Origin: Tritrichomonas musculus
Taxonomy: Eukaryota > Parabasalia > Tritrichomonadida > Tritrichomonadidae
Assembly (NCBI GenBank): GCA_039105265.1
Contig: JAPFFF010000013.1
Coordinates: 3,658,001 to 3,722,000 of the forward strand
Direction of reading: 5' to 3'
Length of the DNA stretch: 64,000 nucleotides
The translations under genes and the position numbers were made by a program. Positions within the stretch are counted from its first letter, which is position 1. Every line of letters begins with the position of its first letter. Below the pieces are notes generated by a model that did not search any database, was not told where the DNA came from, and saw only the letters and a list, made by a program, of their open reading frames with translations. Positions 10,910 to 21,789 of this stretch are shown one piece after another.

Positions 10910-12856
10910 TTCATTTTTTTGACTTTGAACACCATTTCATAAATAGATGATTTGATTGGCTTGATTCATTAACTAAAATCATTGGCAAAAGAATTACAAG
11001 CAATAATGAAACGCAGGGACAAGAGGTGTTAATCGTTTTTGCGATCCAAATGAAAACAAGCTCGTTTCAAAAGTGCCAGGACAAGCAACAAGACAAGATT
11101 TACAGACTAGGTGAGGAACAAAACAGAAAAAATCATAGAGTTCTTATTGATGGTACTACTCTTTCTCAACACATAGTGATGAACCAACACTAAAACAAGA
11201 TCAATGGAGCAAGATGTTTATGGTCAAACAGCAACGACAAGGGCCTGCACATTAAGTTATAATAAAGACTTTGATATTGATTATGACCTGATTATAATAA
11301 TAAAAGAGCTCCTTAATGAATTTCCACCTACTTTTGACTCAATAGCTAACTTATATCATTTACCTTTCAGCAAAGAATTTGTTGTTGATGTTATTAATGA
11401 ATGGTACTTTACTGGTGAGCAAGTGAATTCAAATAAATGGAACATCACAATTTATGAATCACCTAGATGCAAACAAGAAACAACAATACATTGAATCATT
11501 ATTGTTTAACTACTTCAAGAAAAGAGATATTAGCAAATTTTATCCAAGTAACATTCCAGCAACTGAAGCAAGCAAACAAGCTTACGAACTTTTTATTGGA
11601 GCTCATAAAAGCTGTTTACTTGAAGCTTTTCAAGATTACCAGATCTGGGCAAAGGATATTGTATACAGTGGTGATTTTTTTTTTTTTTTTAATTTTATAT
11701 AACTTTTGTTATTCTATTTTTATTCCAAGTATATTTTATAAATATATAATAAATTATATCTAATGCATGACATATTAAATTTTAGTGATTAAATGCTGAC
11801 TTGATAAAAATTTATAAACTATTGAAAATTATGTATTTAATTTTTTACTATTTAAATAGTAAAAAAAGCTTTCTGTTACATTAAACTTCACGGTATATAG
11901 ATTCAAAATTATATAGGTTTTATATGTTAATTTTGCTTCTACACAGAGTTGTGCTTCATTTAAAATCCACTTTTTCAATACCTTTTAAAACTTTTTCAAT
12001 GTTTTTAAAAATGAAGTTAAGCTAGATCAATATAAGATATCTCGTTGTATTTTATGTATAATTATTTTTGGAAGCAATTGAAAAAGATCATAACAGAAGC
12101 ATTTTTTAAATTTTTTTCTTTGCAGCAAATATCTTTTTTATATTTGAAGTATAATTATCATAATTTTGTATTTAAGCATATGCATTTTTTGAATAATTTT
12201 AAATATTGTTATATTTTATAAAATAGATTCCAAAAAATTAAGTAGATATTGAAAAACAAATTTTTTATGGTAGGCGGTTTTTTAAAATTGAGAGGAATTC
12301 CCATTGAATTTGTAAAATTTCTTGATATATGCTTTTTTTATATATTTAGTCATAAAATATAATATTTAATTATTTTATAATCATCTGAAAATGACTCTGT
12401 GATCATCTGAAAATGACTCTGTGATCATCTGAAAATGATTTAGAAAATATCTAAAAATGATTTCGTAATTATCTGAAAATGATTTAGAAAATATCTAAAA
12501 ATGACTTCGCAAATATCTGAAAATGATTTCGTAATTATCTGAAAATGATTTCGAAAATATCTGAAAATGATTTCGAAAATATCTGAAAATGATTTCGAAA
12601 ATATCTGAAAATGATTTCGAAAATATCTAAAAATGACTTCGCAAATATCTGAAAATGATTTCGAAAATATCTGAAAATGATTTCGAAAATATCTGGGGAA
12701 GATTTCGGGAATTAGTAATTTTATTATTATTTTCAGAGAATAATTAGCCAAATAATTCAAAAAGTCATTCTTCCATTTTCATTTGACCACGGTTTTAAGG
12801 CCAAAATTGACCTTTTTTGTGCGGGCAATTACGATTGAGGGCAATTACGATTTCCC
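10910..12856 (+). repeat. Right arm of the long inverted repeat
   Basis: The mirror image of the left arm. The coding-like stretch starts at its inner end (short frames of 96 and 82 residues at 11204-11494 and 11454-11702), followed by AT-rich sequence, a shortened 22-bp array (about 12365-12700) and the inverted terminus ending CGATTTCCC at 12856. A diverged copy of 11870-12275 also occurs at 51231-51650, so parts of the arm are dispersed in the genome. Confidence 0.85.
12365..12700 (-). repeat. 22-bp tandem array in right arm (about 15 units)
   Basis: Inverse orientation of the left-arm array: two GATCACAGAGTC-type units followed by about 13 GAAATC-type units. The reduced copy number compared with the left arm points to unequal exchange or replication slippage after the arms became identical, or to assembly collapse. 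Confidence 0.85.
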
Positions 12857-13240
12857 AAAAAAAAAAAAAAAAATAAAAAATAAAAATAAAAAAATTAAAT
12901 TCTATGAGCTTTATGAAAAAAAATAACTGAAAAATTTTTTTTATAAAAATATCTTAATCAAAAAGAAATAAAATAGTTTACAATTATAATTACAAATGCA
13001 AATAATAATATACTTAAATTAATTATTATCCAAAATATTTTAAAACAATATGATGGCTGGATAAGTTCAGGTCTTATTTTTTTGGGGTTTTGTTTTATTA
13101 TATTAAGATAATTTATAAATTGTATGAAACTTATATTGATTTGAAATTTTATTTATATACATATTGAAATTTTATGAAAACTTCTTTGTAAACGTAATGA
13201 AACATTGTTTTGTTTTAAATGCTATAAAAAAAGATTATTA

Positions 13241-15289
13241 AATAGATTTCATATTAACATCAATACCTGAGTTTTCTATTAAGATTAGAACAATATCAGC
13301 ATTTTTATTTTCAATTGCAATATGTAATGCTGTTTTATAAAAATATAAAAAAAATTTTATCTAAAAAAATTTTTTTGAATGTAATAAATTTTTTAAAAAA
13401 CAATTTCATAAAAATAATGCCCTATAATTTCAATTATATTAAATATTTTTTGATTGAAATGTCATTAATGAAATAGCATTTAAATACTATTGATTTTTTT
13501 TAATAGAAATATCATTTGAATAAAAAATGAAAATATCATAAAAAATATCAATACCAAATTTTATTGAAAATATAAAATTGAAATGCTATTAAATAATTGA
13601 ATATATAATGTAATAAATTTTTTTTTGAAATAAAATTTAAATATATTTTAAAAAATTGTTTTTAAATTAACATCAATTTTTTCATTCGTTAATAAAGTCC
13701 TAATGACATCAGAATTTCCATTTTCAACAGCAATATGTAGAGCAGTTTTATAAAAATATTTATATAAATGTTATTTATTTTTTTGATTAAAAATTTCATT
13801 AAACTTTTTATTGAAATTTCATAAAATAATTATTATACGAATTGAATTAAATAATTATTTTGAATTTAATCAAAAATGCTACATGCAATTTTATTAAATT
13901 TTATATTTTAAAATTATATTTAAAACTTGTTTCGAAATTATATTTATAAACCAAATTATAAAATTTTATAAAAATTATAAAATTTAATTGAAAATACAAT
14001 TCAAATATTTAATTCTATTTAAAAAATCAAAAAGTAAAAATATAATCAAAATCATTAATATTAATTTTATAAGATAATTGATTGAAATGTTTTAAATATC
14101 AAATGGTTGAATTGTATAAAAACCTTTTAATGAAAATATAATAAATATATTTTAAGAACATCATTCAAATAATTTATTTTGCAATATAATGAAATCATAT
14201 CTTTTAGAATGTTATTTAAACTTGCTCATTAAAATCCAATAAATTAATATTTTGAACTAGATTAAAATCTTAATTTATGAAATTTGATGAATTTTTTTTT
14301 ATGGAATGACATGAAAAAAAAAATAAAAATTTAAATTAATTTCATATTAACATCAATATCTTTGTTCGATAACAAAAGTGCGATGACTTCAGTATTTTCT
14401 TTTTCAACAGCACAATGTAAAGCTGTTTTATGAAATATTAACAGAAAAATTTCATAAATAACTTTTTAATTTGAAATTATATTAAATTATTGGTTTTAAA
14501 ATCGTATCAATTTTTATATTTTAAATCCAATTTAAAAAGAATACACGTGACTTTAATGAATAATATTTTCTAAAATTTCATTCCAATAATTATTTAAAAT
14601 GCAATTAAATGATAATCAATTTAAATTTTATTCAATTTATTTAGTTAAAACTTTTTTAAAAATATATTTAATTATGAATAGTATAAAAATCATTATTTTT
14701 AATTCTATAAATAATATTGAATATCAAATCCTATTAATTAATCTACTTTCAAATGTAATGAAAAAAAAATCAGGAATGATATAACAAAATTTATTTTTTA
14801 ACAGAGGCTGTATTAATATCAATTTGTTCGTTTTCTAACACAAATTTAACAATTTCTGGGTTTCCATTTTCAACTGCTACATATAAGAGGGTTTCATGAA
14901 AAGAAAAAAGTTCAATTTCATTAAATATTACTTTTAAAATGTAGTACTCAATTTCATAAAATGAAATAATTGAAACTTTACAAAATACAATTTAAAATGC
15001 CATAAAATAAAATAATTTTAATTAAATAATCACATTTTGAATGACATTTTAAAATATTTATGAATGGCATTAAATAATTCTTTATTTTGTAATTTTATTA
15101 AATTTAATGTAAAAACTGAATGATATAAATGAAATTATAACTTCATTAAAAAACAAGAAATTAAACTTTATAAAGTTGGATGAATTAAAATTGTATTGAT
15201 AAAATATATTTTAAAATATATTTAAGATCATGGTCAATTTCTTGTTGAGAAATTAAAAAATTTGCAACAATTAATGGAGTTCTGTAAAT
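13241..15289 (-). other. Row of single-ankyrin-repeat exons with AT-rich intervening sequences
   Basis: Five ankyrin-repeat islands on the minus strand at 15289-15215, 14901-14800, 14435-14334, 13755-13654 and 13342-13241. Each starts with a codon pair like Phe-Tyr or Phe-His just before KTALHIAV or a variant, and ends with Ile or Val (ATT/GTT) four codons after a DVN or DIN motif. Between them, 300-560 bp are rich in stops in all frames and built from recurring AATTTCATTAAAA-like units. The first island lacks the central nine codons, leaving RTPLIVA joined to NFLISQQEID. The others look like well-preserved, selected ankyrin repeats. Confidence 0.75.
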
Positions 15290-15544
15290 ATTTAATAATT
15301 ATTTCATTCAATTTTTTGGAAAAAATTTTATAAAAGAAAAGCTAGAAAAATTACATAAAAAAAAAAATGATAAAATTGCATTAAACATTCAAAAGAAAAC
15401 GTAATGAAAACATATAACTTTTAAATTCCATTAAATTATTTTTTTTGAGAACTTGATTAATAAATTTTAAATCAAAATTGAATCAAAAAAATTTTAATTT
15501 GAAACCATATTCAAAAAAAAAAAAAAAAAAAAACACCAAAGAAA

Positions 15545-16629
15545 AATCACTTTTGCATTTATATCAATTTTTGTTGTTTTCAAAAATAAATCGGCTAATG
15601 AATAATGATCATACTTGCATAAATAAAAGAAAATATCTTTTTGATCTTTTAAATCATTTGACAAAAAGATGTAATTATAATTTTTGAGGCAATTCAAACA
15701 AATTGAATCTTTATCTAAAACTTTTTGATCCAAATCATTTTCTTTTAAATAATTAGTAATTTCAATATGATGGCATTTCAAAGACTCAAGTACACAATTA
15801 TCAATAAGAAATTGAATTAATTCTGGATTCTGGCCATGAATAGCATAAATCCACAAAGATGATGGAGATAATATCGATTTGTCTATATTATCAAATAAAT
15901 ATTTGAAAATTTGAATTGATCCAAAAAATGCAGAGTATTCAATTAATAAAGGTTTTCTTTTAATTAAAAACGGATTCGTTTCAAAAATTGATGGTTGAAC
16001 TGCCATTGAAAGCGAAATTTGTTTTGAATTAACAAATGTTATAAATTCTTCAATTGAATCTTCACGAATAATTCTGCATATTTCACTGTCTTTTATGTTC
16101 TCAAACAATTCAATTGTTTCAGTGAATTTTTCGTCTTCTTTTTTAATTCTATCAAGCATGAATTCTGTGAAAAATGTTTTGAATTCCGGATAAAAATAAC
16201 TTGCATAATTTGCTTTTATGAATTTCTGAGAAGTTATCGTAGAAGATATTAATGAATCTGGTATACTAAATTTTTCGTCAAAAAGGAAAAGAAGAATTCG
16301 TTTGTTGCGCTTGAAAATATCGAATAAACCATAATTTGAAAAAGCTTGTTGAATATCAATTTTATATAAAGTTAATAATTGCTTTACCTTGTCGAAAAAA
16401 GTAGAATTTCGATAATGATTATTTTAAATTTTTGATATCAAATAAATAAAATCTCTCATTTCATATTTATTTTCTTGAATTTTTTGATTTTCCAAACAAT
16501 TAATTAAATTATGATAATATTTCATGAGATATTATCATTTTCTTCAAAATATTTCATGAGATATTGATGATTTCCACTTTTTGAAGGTTCTTCAGAAAAG
16601 ACTAACAATACTTTAGTAGAGGTATTCAT
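15545..16629 (-). pseudogene. N-terminal DUF3447 exon of the decayed ankyrin gene
   Basis: Encodes the DUF3447-type N-terminal region of trichomonad ankyrin proteins: an FKRNKRILLF-type segment, the IIREDSIEEFITFV segment, PSIFETNPFLIKRKP, LIEYSAFFGSIQIF, IYAIHGQNPELIQFL and ESLKCHHIEITNYL. The part from 16159 down is open for about 200 codons. Upstream, two breaks interrupt the frame starting at ATG 16629. The exon ends at IDINAKVI (last codon ATT, 15545-15547), where the sequence turns into T-rich non-coding DNA. Cellular role unknown; ankyrin proteins are generally protein-binding scaffolds. Confidence 0.75.
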
Positions 16630-16639
16630 GTGAAGTGAA

Positions 16640-17721
16640 AACTCGTTATTTGATTTTTTTATTTTTACTTTAATTGAATGAATATTTTATCTTATGAAAA
16701 AATATTAAGATTATTAACTTCTATATATCCAATACTGACATTTGCCATAATTGGTTTTAATGGATGTTGAGAATTTAAAAACCATTTAAAAAATAATGTT
16801 TCATCTATATCTCGAGTCAAATAAAATATTTATGAATTACAAATCAATAATAATATTTTGTATTTTATTTATAAAATATATTATTTGTTGTATACCAAAT
16901 TTATTAGCCATATATAGATTTAAATACTAATTCACATAAAAAAAATAAGAAAATGACTTATTTCTCAATTGATTTACGAAATAATAATATACTAATTGTA
17001 CAATATAATATTAATAAATATTTAAATAAATATTATTATGTAAATAAGTTACTTTATACTCTCATTTTAAAGAAAAATGTAATTAATATTTTGCTTTATT
17101 TTGAATTATTTTTCATCGTATTTATGTACGTTATTATTTTTTAGTGACGTGAGATGATTATTTTCGGTGAAGTGAAGTTAATAGTGAAGTGATTATTGAA
17201 AAATATAAATTTGCTCATCTTCATAAAAATATTAATAAAAATATTTTTTATATAGTAAAATTATTTAATACTATATTCTAAAAATAACTATAATATTTAA
17301 TATATTGATAACCAAAAAATAATCACAATACAAGCCAACTTATTTTTTAATAAATTCAATTGATAATCATCGTTTAATTGAATCTTTCTTTTTTTTTTTT
17401 TTTTTGTTAATTTATCTATTTAATATATTATGTAAAACTTAAATATAAAATTATTATTGTATATAATTAATAATATATACTATATGTATAAAATAAAATA
17501 ATGTTTTAATAAAAATACTACTAGGATAAAAAATGTTTATTATTTCAATATTAAAAATATAATAACTGAAAAAGTTAAAAATTTATTAAAAATAAAATAA
17601 AATATAAACAAGTGTATCTCTAGAAAAGTATTGTTTTTTAAACATATAACTATTGATATGTTATCAAAATATATGTAATATGATAATTAATTAAACATAA
17701 TCAAATACATATTTATATTTC
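16640..17721. other. AT-rich intergenic stretch
   Basis: About 1.1 kb with extreme AT content, a T tract near 17388-17405 and no convincing gene. It separates the upstream end of the ankyrin pseudogene from a small TIR element. Confidence 0.6.
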
Positions 17722-17729
17722 ATAAACTT

Positions 17730-18126
17730 GGACAATCGTTTTTTTCTACGCCACTTTTTGAGTGGTTTTTCTATCCATGAGTAGCTACTCATGGAAAGTA
17801 AAAAACCGCCATCTTAAGGTGAAATTTAACTTACTCTGTTAAGAAAATTAACCAAAAAAATCGTAAATTTAAATTTTTCTTTAAAATTATAACTTTTATC
17901 TTTTTGCTATAATTTTTACATAATTTTTCAGGAATATACGCACCAGTGATCACCACAGGGCTGCGCGAAGCCGAATCAGGCTCCTTGAATTGCTGGATGA
18001 ATCGGGAAGCCATTTGAACTAAATATTTATGCATTATTTAGCAAAAATTGAATAAAAAATGTATAAAAAAGTATTCAAAAAGTTTAAAAGTTTTCAAAAA
18101 GTGGCGTAGAAAAATACGAATCCCCC
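17730..18126. mobile_element. 397-bp TIR element with 8-bp target duplication (hAT-like MITE carrying a coding fragment)
   Basis: Inverted ends with the core TTTCTACGCCACTTTTTGA lie at 17730-17761 and about 18095-18126. They are flanked by identical octamers ATAAACTT (17722-17729 and 18127-18134). An 8-bp duplication is typical of hAT elements. Near the left end is a perfect 22-bp palindrome (half-site TCCATGAGTAG, 17772-17793). A second, inverted and end-truncated copy lies at 51655-52010. The interior carries a conserved short coding segment. Confidence 0.85.
17831..18013 (-). CDS. Short conserved reading frame in the MITE, probably a captured first exon
   Basis: Starting at the ATG at 18013, the frame reads MASRFIQQFKEPDSASRSPV and then VITGAYIPEKLC before entering AT-rich sequence (60 codons in all). 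The same 32 residues occur with one substitution in the copy at 51767-51913, while the flanking non-coding DNA has diverged more. The GC-rich codons stand out against the AT-rich element. A GTGCGT after ATCACTG could be a 5' splice site, which would make this a first exon of an autonomous relative or a captured host gene. Function unknown; it may simply be a relic of the parent element's protein. Confidence 0.4.
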   Translation of the reverse strand: MASRFIQQFKEPDSASRSPVVITGAYIPEKLCKNYSKKIKVIILKKNLNLRFFWLIFLTE

Positions 18127-18134
18127 ATAAACTT

Positions 18135-18349
18135 TTATATAAAAAAATTATATTGCCTCTCAATTATAAAACAATTTTTATTCAGAAAAATAAAAATAGA
18201 AATATCTCAAAAATAGGAGTATAAAATTCTTATCCATTAAAGTACATTCTTAGTTACACAATAAAAATAAAGAAAATATGATCAAAATTAAAATAATTCG
18301 TCAATTTCTCTACATGAATACCTCTATTTCACTATTCAAAATATCAAAT
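18135..18349. other. AT-rich spacer
   Basis: No feature recognised between the MITE and the end of the decayed DUF3447-LRR gene. Confidence 0.5.
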
Positions 18350-19025
18350 TCAATGAGTTGTCTCAAATATACTGAAAAATGTCGGAGTGAGTGAAAAACA
18401 ATTTTTAAATGCAAACCGATCAATTTCTGTTAAATTTTCAGGAAGATTAATTTCAGTTAATTTTTCACAATAACTGAAACAAAATGGACAAATTTTTATT
18501 GTTTCTTGTGATAATAAAAAATCCAAAATGTCTTGATTATTTTTCTTTGCTGCGAATTTTAAAGCAGGAATATAAAAACAATTATTTTAGAATGCCATTA
18601 AAGCATTTAATTTTGAAATGGAATTCAAAAAACAAATGATTAGTTATTCTATTATTAAAAATATTCTAAATTAAAATATTTCGATCTTTTGTTGTTCTAT
18701 TTAATTCCACTTTTTGAGAATTCAAAAGTAAACCAACAAGATTATAATAATCATAATAACATGCATAATAAAAGAGTGACTGATAATCAATTCCACTTGG
18801 AATGAATTCATAATTATAATATCGGAAGCAGTAAGAAACAGATTCAAAAAAATAACTTTTAGTTTTGAATGTAATTGGCAATGTCATTATGATGGCATTT
18901 AATTGATTCTTTATAGAAAACATCATATGAATCGTATGCTGGCTTAATATGATCTTCTTCAAGTAAGTGAATTAAGTCAGCGTTTTTGCCATGAATTGCA
19001 TATTGCTTCTTCAATATTTCCTTCA
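18350..19025 (-). pseudogene. Truncated DUF3447-ankyrin-BspA/LRR gene fused to a kinase pseudogene
   Basis: Minus strand. The 5' part (about 19025-18675) encodes the second half of a DUF3447 domain (QYAIHGKNADLIHLL, KESIKCHHNDIANYIQN, YNLVGLLLNSQKVELN) with an in-frame stop after NYIQN. An intervening sequence (about 18674-18578) follows. A second exon (18577-18350) encodes one ankyrin repeat (IPALKFAAKKNNQDILDFLL) running straight into a BspA-like leucine-rich repeat (KLTEINLPENLTEIDRFAF), then a short tail and TGA. The N-terminus is missing: the upstream edge joins the Sel1 repeats of the neighbouring pseudogene at about 19023. It is a decayed version of the architecture seen intact at 21790-24080. 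Confidence 0.7.
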
Positions 19026-21547
19026 TTTTTCTAACATCATTGCACAGTTTGTCATTGAATCGTCATCATCTCGATCTATTCCAATCTGGTAAATCTTTCT
19101 TGCTTCTTCTTTATTTTGAGGGATTCCATCACCATTTTCAAGCATCATTGCATAATTATTTATCGCATCTAAGTTTCCTTTATCAATTGCCATGTTATAA
19201 TATTTAACAGATTCTTCTTTATTCGGTGGAATTCCATCACCATCTTGCAATATGACAGCGTAATTATACATTGCTGTGTCATCGCCTTTATCAATTGCCA
19301 TTTTGTTAATTCGAATAGATTCTTCAATATTGATTGGAATTTCTTCTCCTTTTTTCAAAATGAAAGCAAAAGTTGTCATTGCACTAACATTCCATTTATC
19401 AATTGCCATTTTGAAGTATTTAACTGATTCTTCAATATTTTCATCTTGTAAAAGACATGCTAAATTATACATTGCAGTAAAATCATTCTTATCAATTGCA
19501 TTTTTGAAATATTTAATTGCTTCTTCTTTGTTTTGTGTTATTCCATCTCCTTTGGCAAGCATCATTGCATAATCATTCATTGCAAATGAATTACCTAATT
19601 CAATTGACATTTTATAATGCTAAATTGCTTCGTCTTTATCAATTGGAACTCCATCACCCATTCCAATAATTTCGCCATATTTATAAATGGATTCAATTTG
19701 ACCTTTATCACTTGCTTTTTTCAGAAATTGTATCGATTCTTCTTTTTCTTCTACATTCTTTTCTCGCCTGTACAATTTGAGTCCATATTTGTACATCGAT
19801 TCAACGCGCCCTTTATAAGCGGATTCTTTCAAATATTTATCCGATTCTTGATCTTCATTAATAATAATGATAAAGTGCCTATATGTGCCCTTTATCAGCA
19901 GCTTCCTTGATTAGTTTCAAATCTTCTTTAAGTGAGCCATATTTGTACAAATATCGCTTTTATGCTTCCTTTTTCAATTGCTCTTTCATATTAAAGAGTC
20001 GATTTTGCTTTGTCAGTAGGCGTTCCAGTTCCTTTGTAAAACATCTTGGCTAAATCATAAATGGCATCAACATTCCCTGCTTTTTCAGCATTTTCAAAAT
20101 CATTCTTATCATGGAAAAGATTCTTCATATTTCTTTTCTTGCTTTAAATGACTTCCATAAATAAATAGAAATAATGAATCATTACTATCATATCTTTCTG
20201 TAATCATTTTTATTACTTTTTTGTGGTTCTTTGGAATGATTTTCCCTTTAATTAGCATGCTACAATAGTAAAGAAAAGCTTCATCATTTCCGTTTTCAAA
20301 CGAAATTTTCAATTCTTTGATTCCAAGTTGAACATTTCGTGGGAAGTTATATTGGCCTTCAATTAAGAATTGGCCAAGTTTGAATTGATTTTTAGGATCA
20401 TCAATCGTTTGTTGGACTGTTTCTTTGCATTTATCATTCAAACTTAGAAAGAACTTATAAAGAATCATTGAATTTTTTGGTGTCAAATTTTCAATGATTA
20501 TAACGGACGAATTTGATTTTGAATCATCTTTTTGGCTTGATGAATGATTGGATGTTGATGATTCTTCATCAATGTATCCTGTCAATGAGATTACTCTATC
20601 TGAGTAGAAAGATATTTTATAATTGAAAAAGTCATTTTTGTTCACTTTTTCAGTTATGTAATTTTCATTTGTTTTCAAATCATTCAAAATTTCATCGAAT
20701 GTTGGTATATTGAATGTTTTCTGTGACCAACATTTTTCAATGAGATTTCTGTATGATTTTGGAATCTCAAATTTGAATTCAGGACGAATTCCTCGATGAA
20801 CTTTGACAGGAATTTGGAAAAAGTTCAATTTATTAAACGGCTTCAAATTTGTGATGATTTCATAGACATAGATCGCAAAGGCATAAGCATCACAGGACTT
20901 GCTATATTCTGCCTTATCCCTTATTTCGGGTGACATATAAAGTGAGGTCCCTTTGACACCATTGGAAGATCTAGATGTAAGACTTTCGTCACTTTTTGGA
21001 CTGAATCTGGAGAGGCCAAAATCAGCAATTTTTGGAAGCAAAAAATCATCCAATAAAATGTTCCCTGGCTTCAAATCTCGATGAATAATGTCGTGAGAAT
21101 GAAGATATGACATGGCTGCAGCAATTCCGTAGATAATGATCAGTTTGAGTGTGTCGTTTTAATTGGAGTCTGATTCGGAGTTACGTTCTAGTAAAATGAG
21201 ATTTTCAAGGGAGCCGTTTGAAGCAAATTCTGTTATAATGACATGTTTTGGTTTTAAATGAAAATTTAAGGGACTGTATTCAATAAATTTGAGAATTGAT
21301 GGATGATTTAATTTAGATATGATATTGACTTCTCTAGAAAGATTTAGAATTAATTCTGTGGAATCTTCTTCTAATGGATCTTTGGAGATTTTGTTTTATA
21401 TTTTACTTTATATACTTTACCAAAAGAACCAGATCCAATTTTATCCTGCAGGATGAATTCATCTGATGTATTAAACTGTGAATTTTTCTTTTGAGAGTTT
21501 ATAAGCTATTCAAAAATTTTATTTTGAGGAAAAGAAATGGATTTCAT
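19023..21547 (-). pseudogene. TKL-type protein kinase with Sel1-like repeats, degenerate
   Basis: Minus strand from ATG 21547. The N-lobe has the glycine loop KIGSGSFGKVYKVKY but then shifts frame, losing the VAIK-lysine region. The C-lobe is well preserved (from 21113 down): HRDLKPGNILL catalytic loop, DFGLS, MSPE, EKCW, typical of a tyrosine-kinase-like (TKL) kinase. A Ser/Asn-rich linker and Sel1-like tetratricopeptide repeats follow (19832-19023; recurring AMNDYAMMLAKGDGI-type motifs, about six). In-frame stops occur at about 21506-21508 and 21159-21161, after YEESFP near 20109, and near 19620, with further shifts in between. Kinase-Sel1 fusions form a large family in Tritrichomonas-like parabasalids. 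The gene ends by abrupt fusion to a DUF3447 fragment. Confidence 0.85.
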
Positions 21548-21570
21548 AATGAGGAATGAAATAAAAAAAA

Positions 21571-21659
21571 TGGTTTTACTGGGACTCGAACCCTAAACCT
21601 TTACTTCATCATAACAAAGATCGCCTCAAAAAGAGGATTGCCGACTGAGCTATGAAACT
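21571..21659 (-). tRNA. tRNA-like sequence or tRNA pseudogene with pol III terminator
   Basis: The minus strand has a canonical A box (TAGCTCAGTCGG), a canonical B box (GGTTCGAGTCC) and a 3' end AACCA followed at once by eight Ts, a pol III terminator. The acceptor stem pairs only 5 of 7 positions and the D arm is disrupted by a small CCTC-T5-GAGG hairpin. The best anticodon stem gives a loop with GAT at the anticodon position, but alternatives exist. At 89 nt it could be a pseudogene, a tRNA with an inserted segment, or a tRNA-derived element. It sits between the divergent kinase pseudogene and the DUF3447-LRR gene. Confidence 0.5.
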
Positions 21660-21789
21660 TTTGAATTCGTTCGAAAATATTTATATAATTATTTTATAAC
21701 AAATAAAATATTTTGACAATTTTTTTGAATTATATAAACTTTTTCAATATATTTATAAAAAATTACTTTTTTTTTTCCTTTTTGCAAAT

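Larger units (their letters stand above)
5141..12856. mobile_element. 7.7-kb element with giant near-identical inverted arms (virus-like or unclassified fossil)
   Basis: Outermost bases are GGGAAATCGTAATTGCCC at the left and the exact inverse at the right, each next to an A-rich tract. The arms are 5141-7614 and 10910-12856; outside their internal tandem arrays they appear essentially identical wherever I compared them. The 3.3-kb centre contains a decayed coding region and a low-complexity tract. Long terminal inverted repeats carrying tandem arrays recall Polinton/Maverick ends, but no Polinton hallmark protein is visible, so the family is uncertain. It looks broken, with several breaks in its coding part. 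Arm identity suggests recent formation or homogenisation, or an assembly artefact. Confidence 0.7.
3203..16629 (-). pseudogene. DUF3447/ankyrin gene, multi-exon, decayed and split by about 9 kb of inserted DNA
   Basis: Minus-strand gene assembled from islands of coding similarity. The N-terminal DUF3447 exon is 16629-15545. Ankyrin exons follow at 15289-15215 (about nine codons short), 14901-14800, 14435-14334, 13755-13654 and 13342-13241, and a last exon runs from about 3338 to a stop at 3203-3205. The full-length ankyrin exons are exactly 102 bp and phase 0. The DNA between exons is AT-rich and made of degenerate repeats. The final intervening sequence is interrupted by roughly 3930-12985 (repeat array plus palindromic element), while repeat-type intron sequence is present on both outer sides. 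The N-terminal exon has an in-frame TAA at 16424-16426 and an earlier break after a duplicated AAATATTTCATGAGATATT, so the copy is probably dead. Membership of the last exon is inferred from strand, order and a C-terminus resembling that of the 42.7-48.0 kb gene. Confidence 0.65.
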
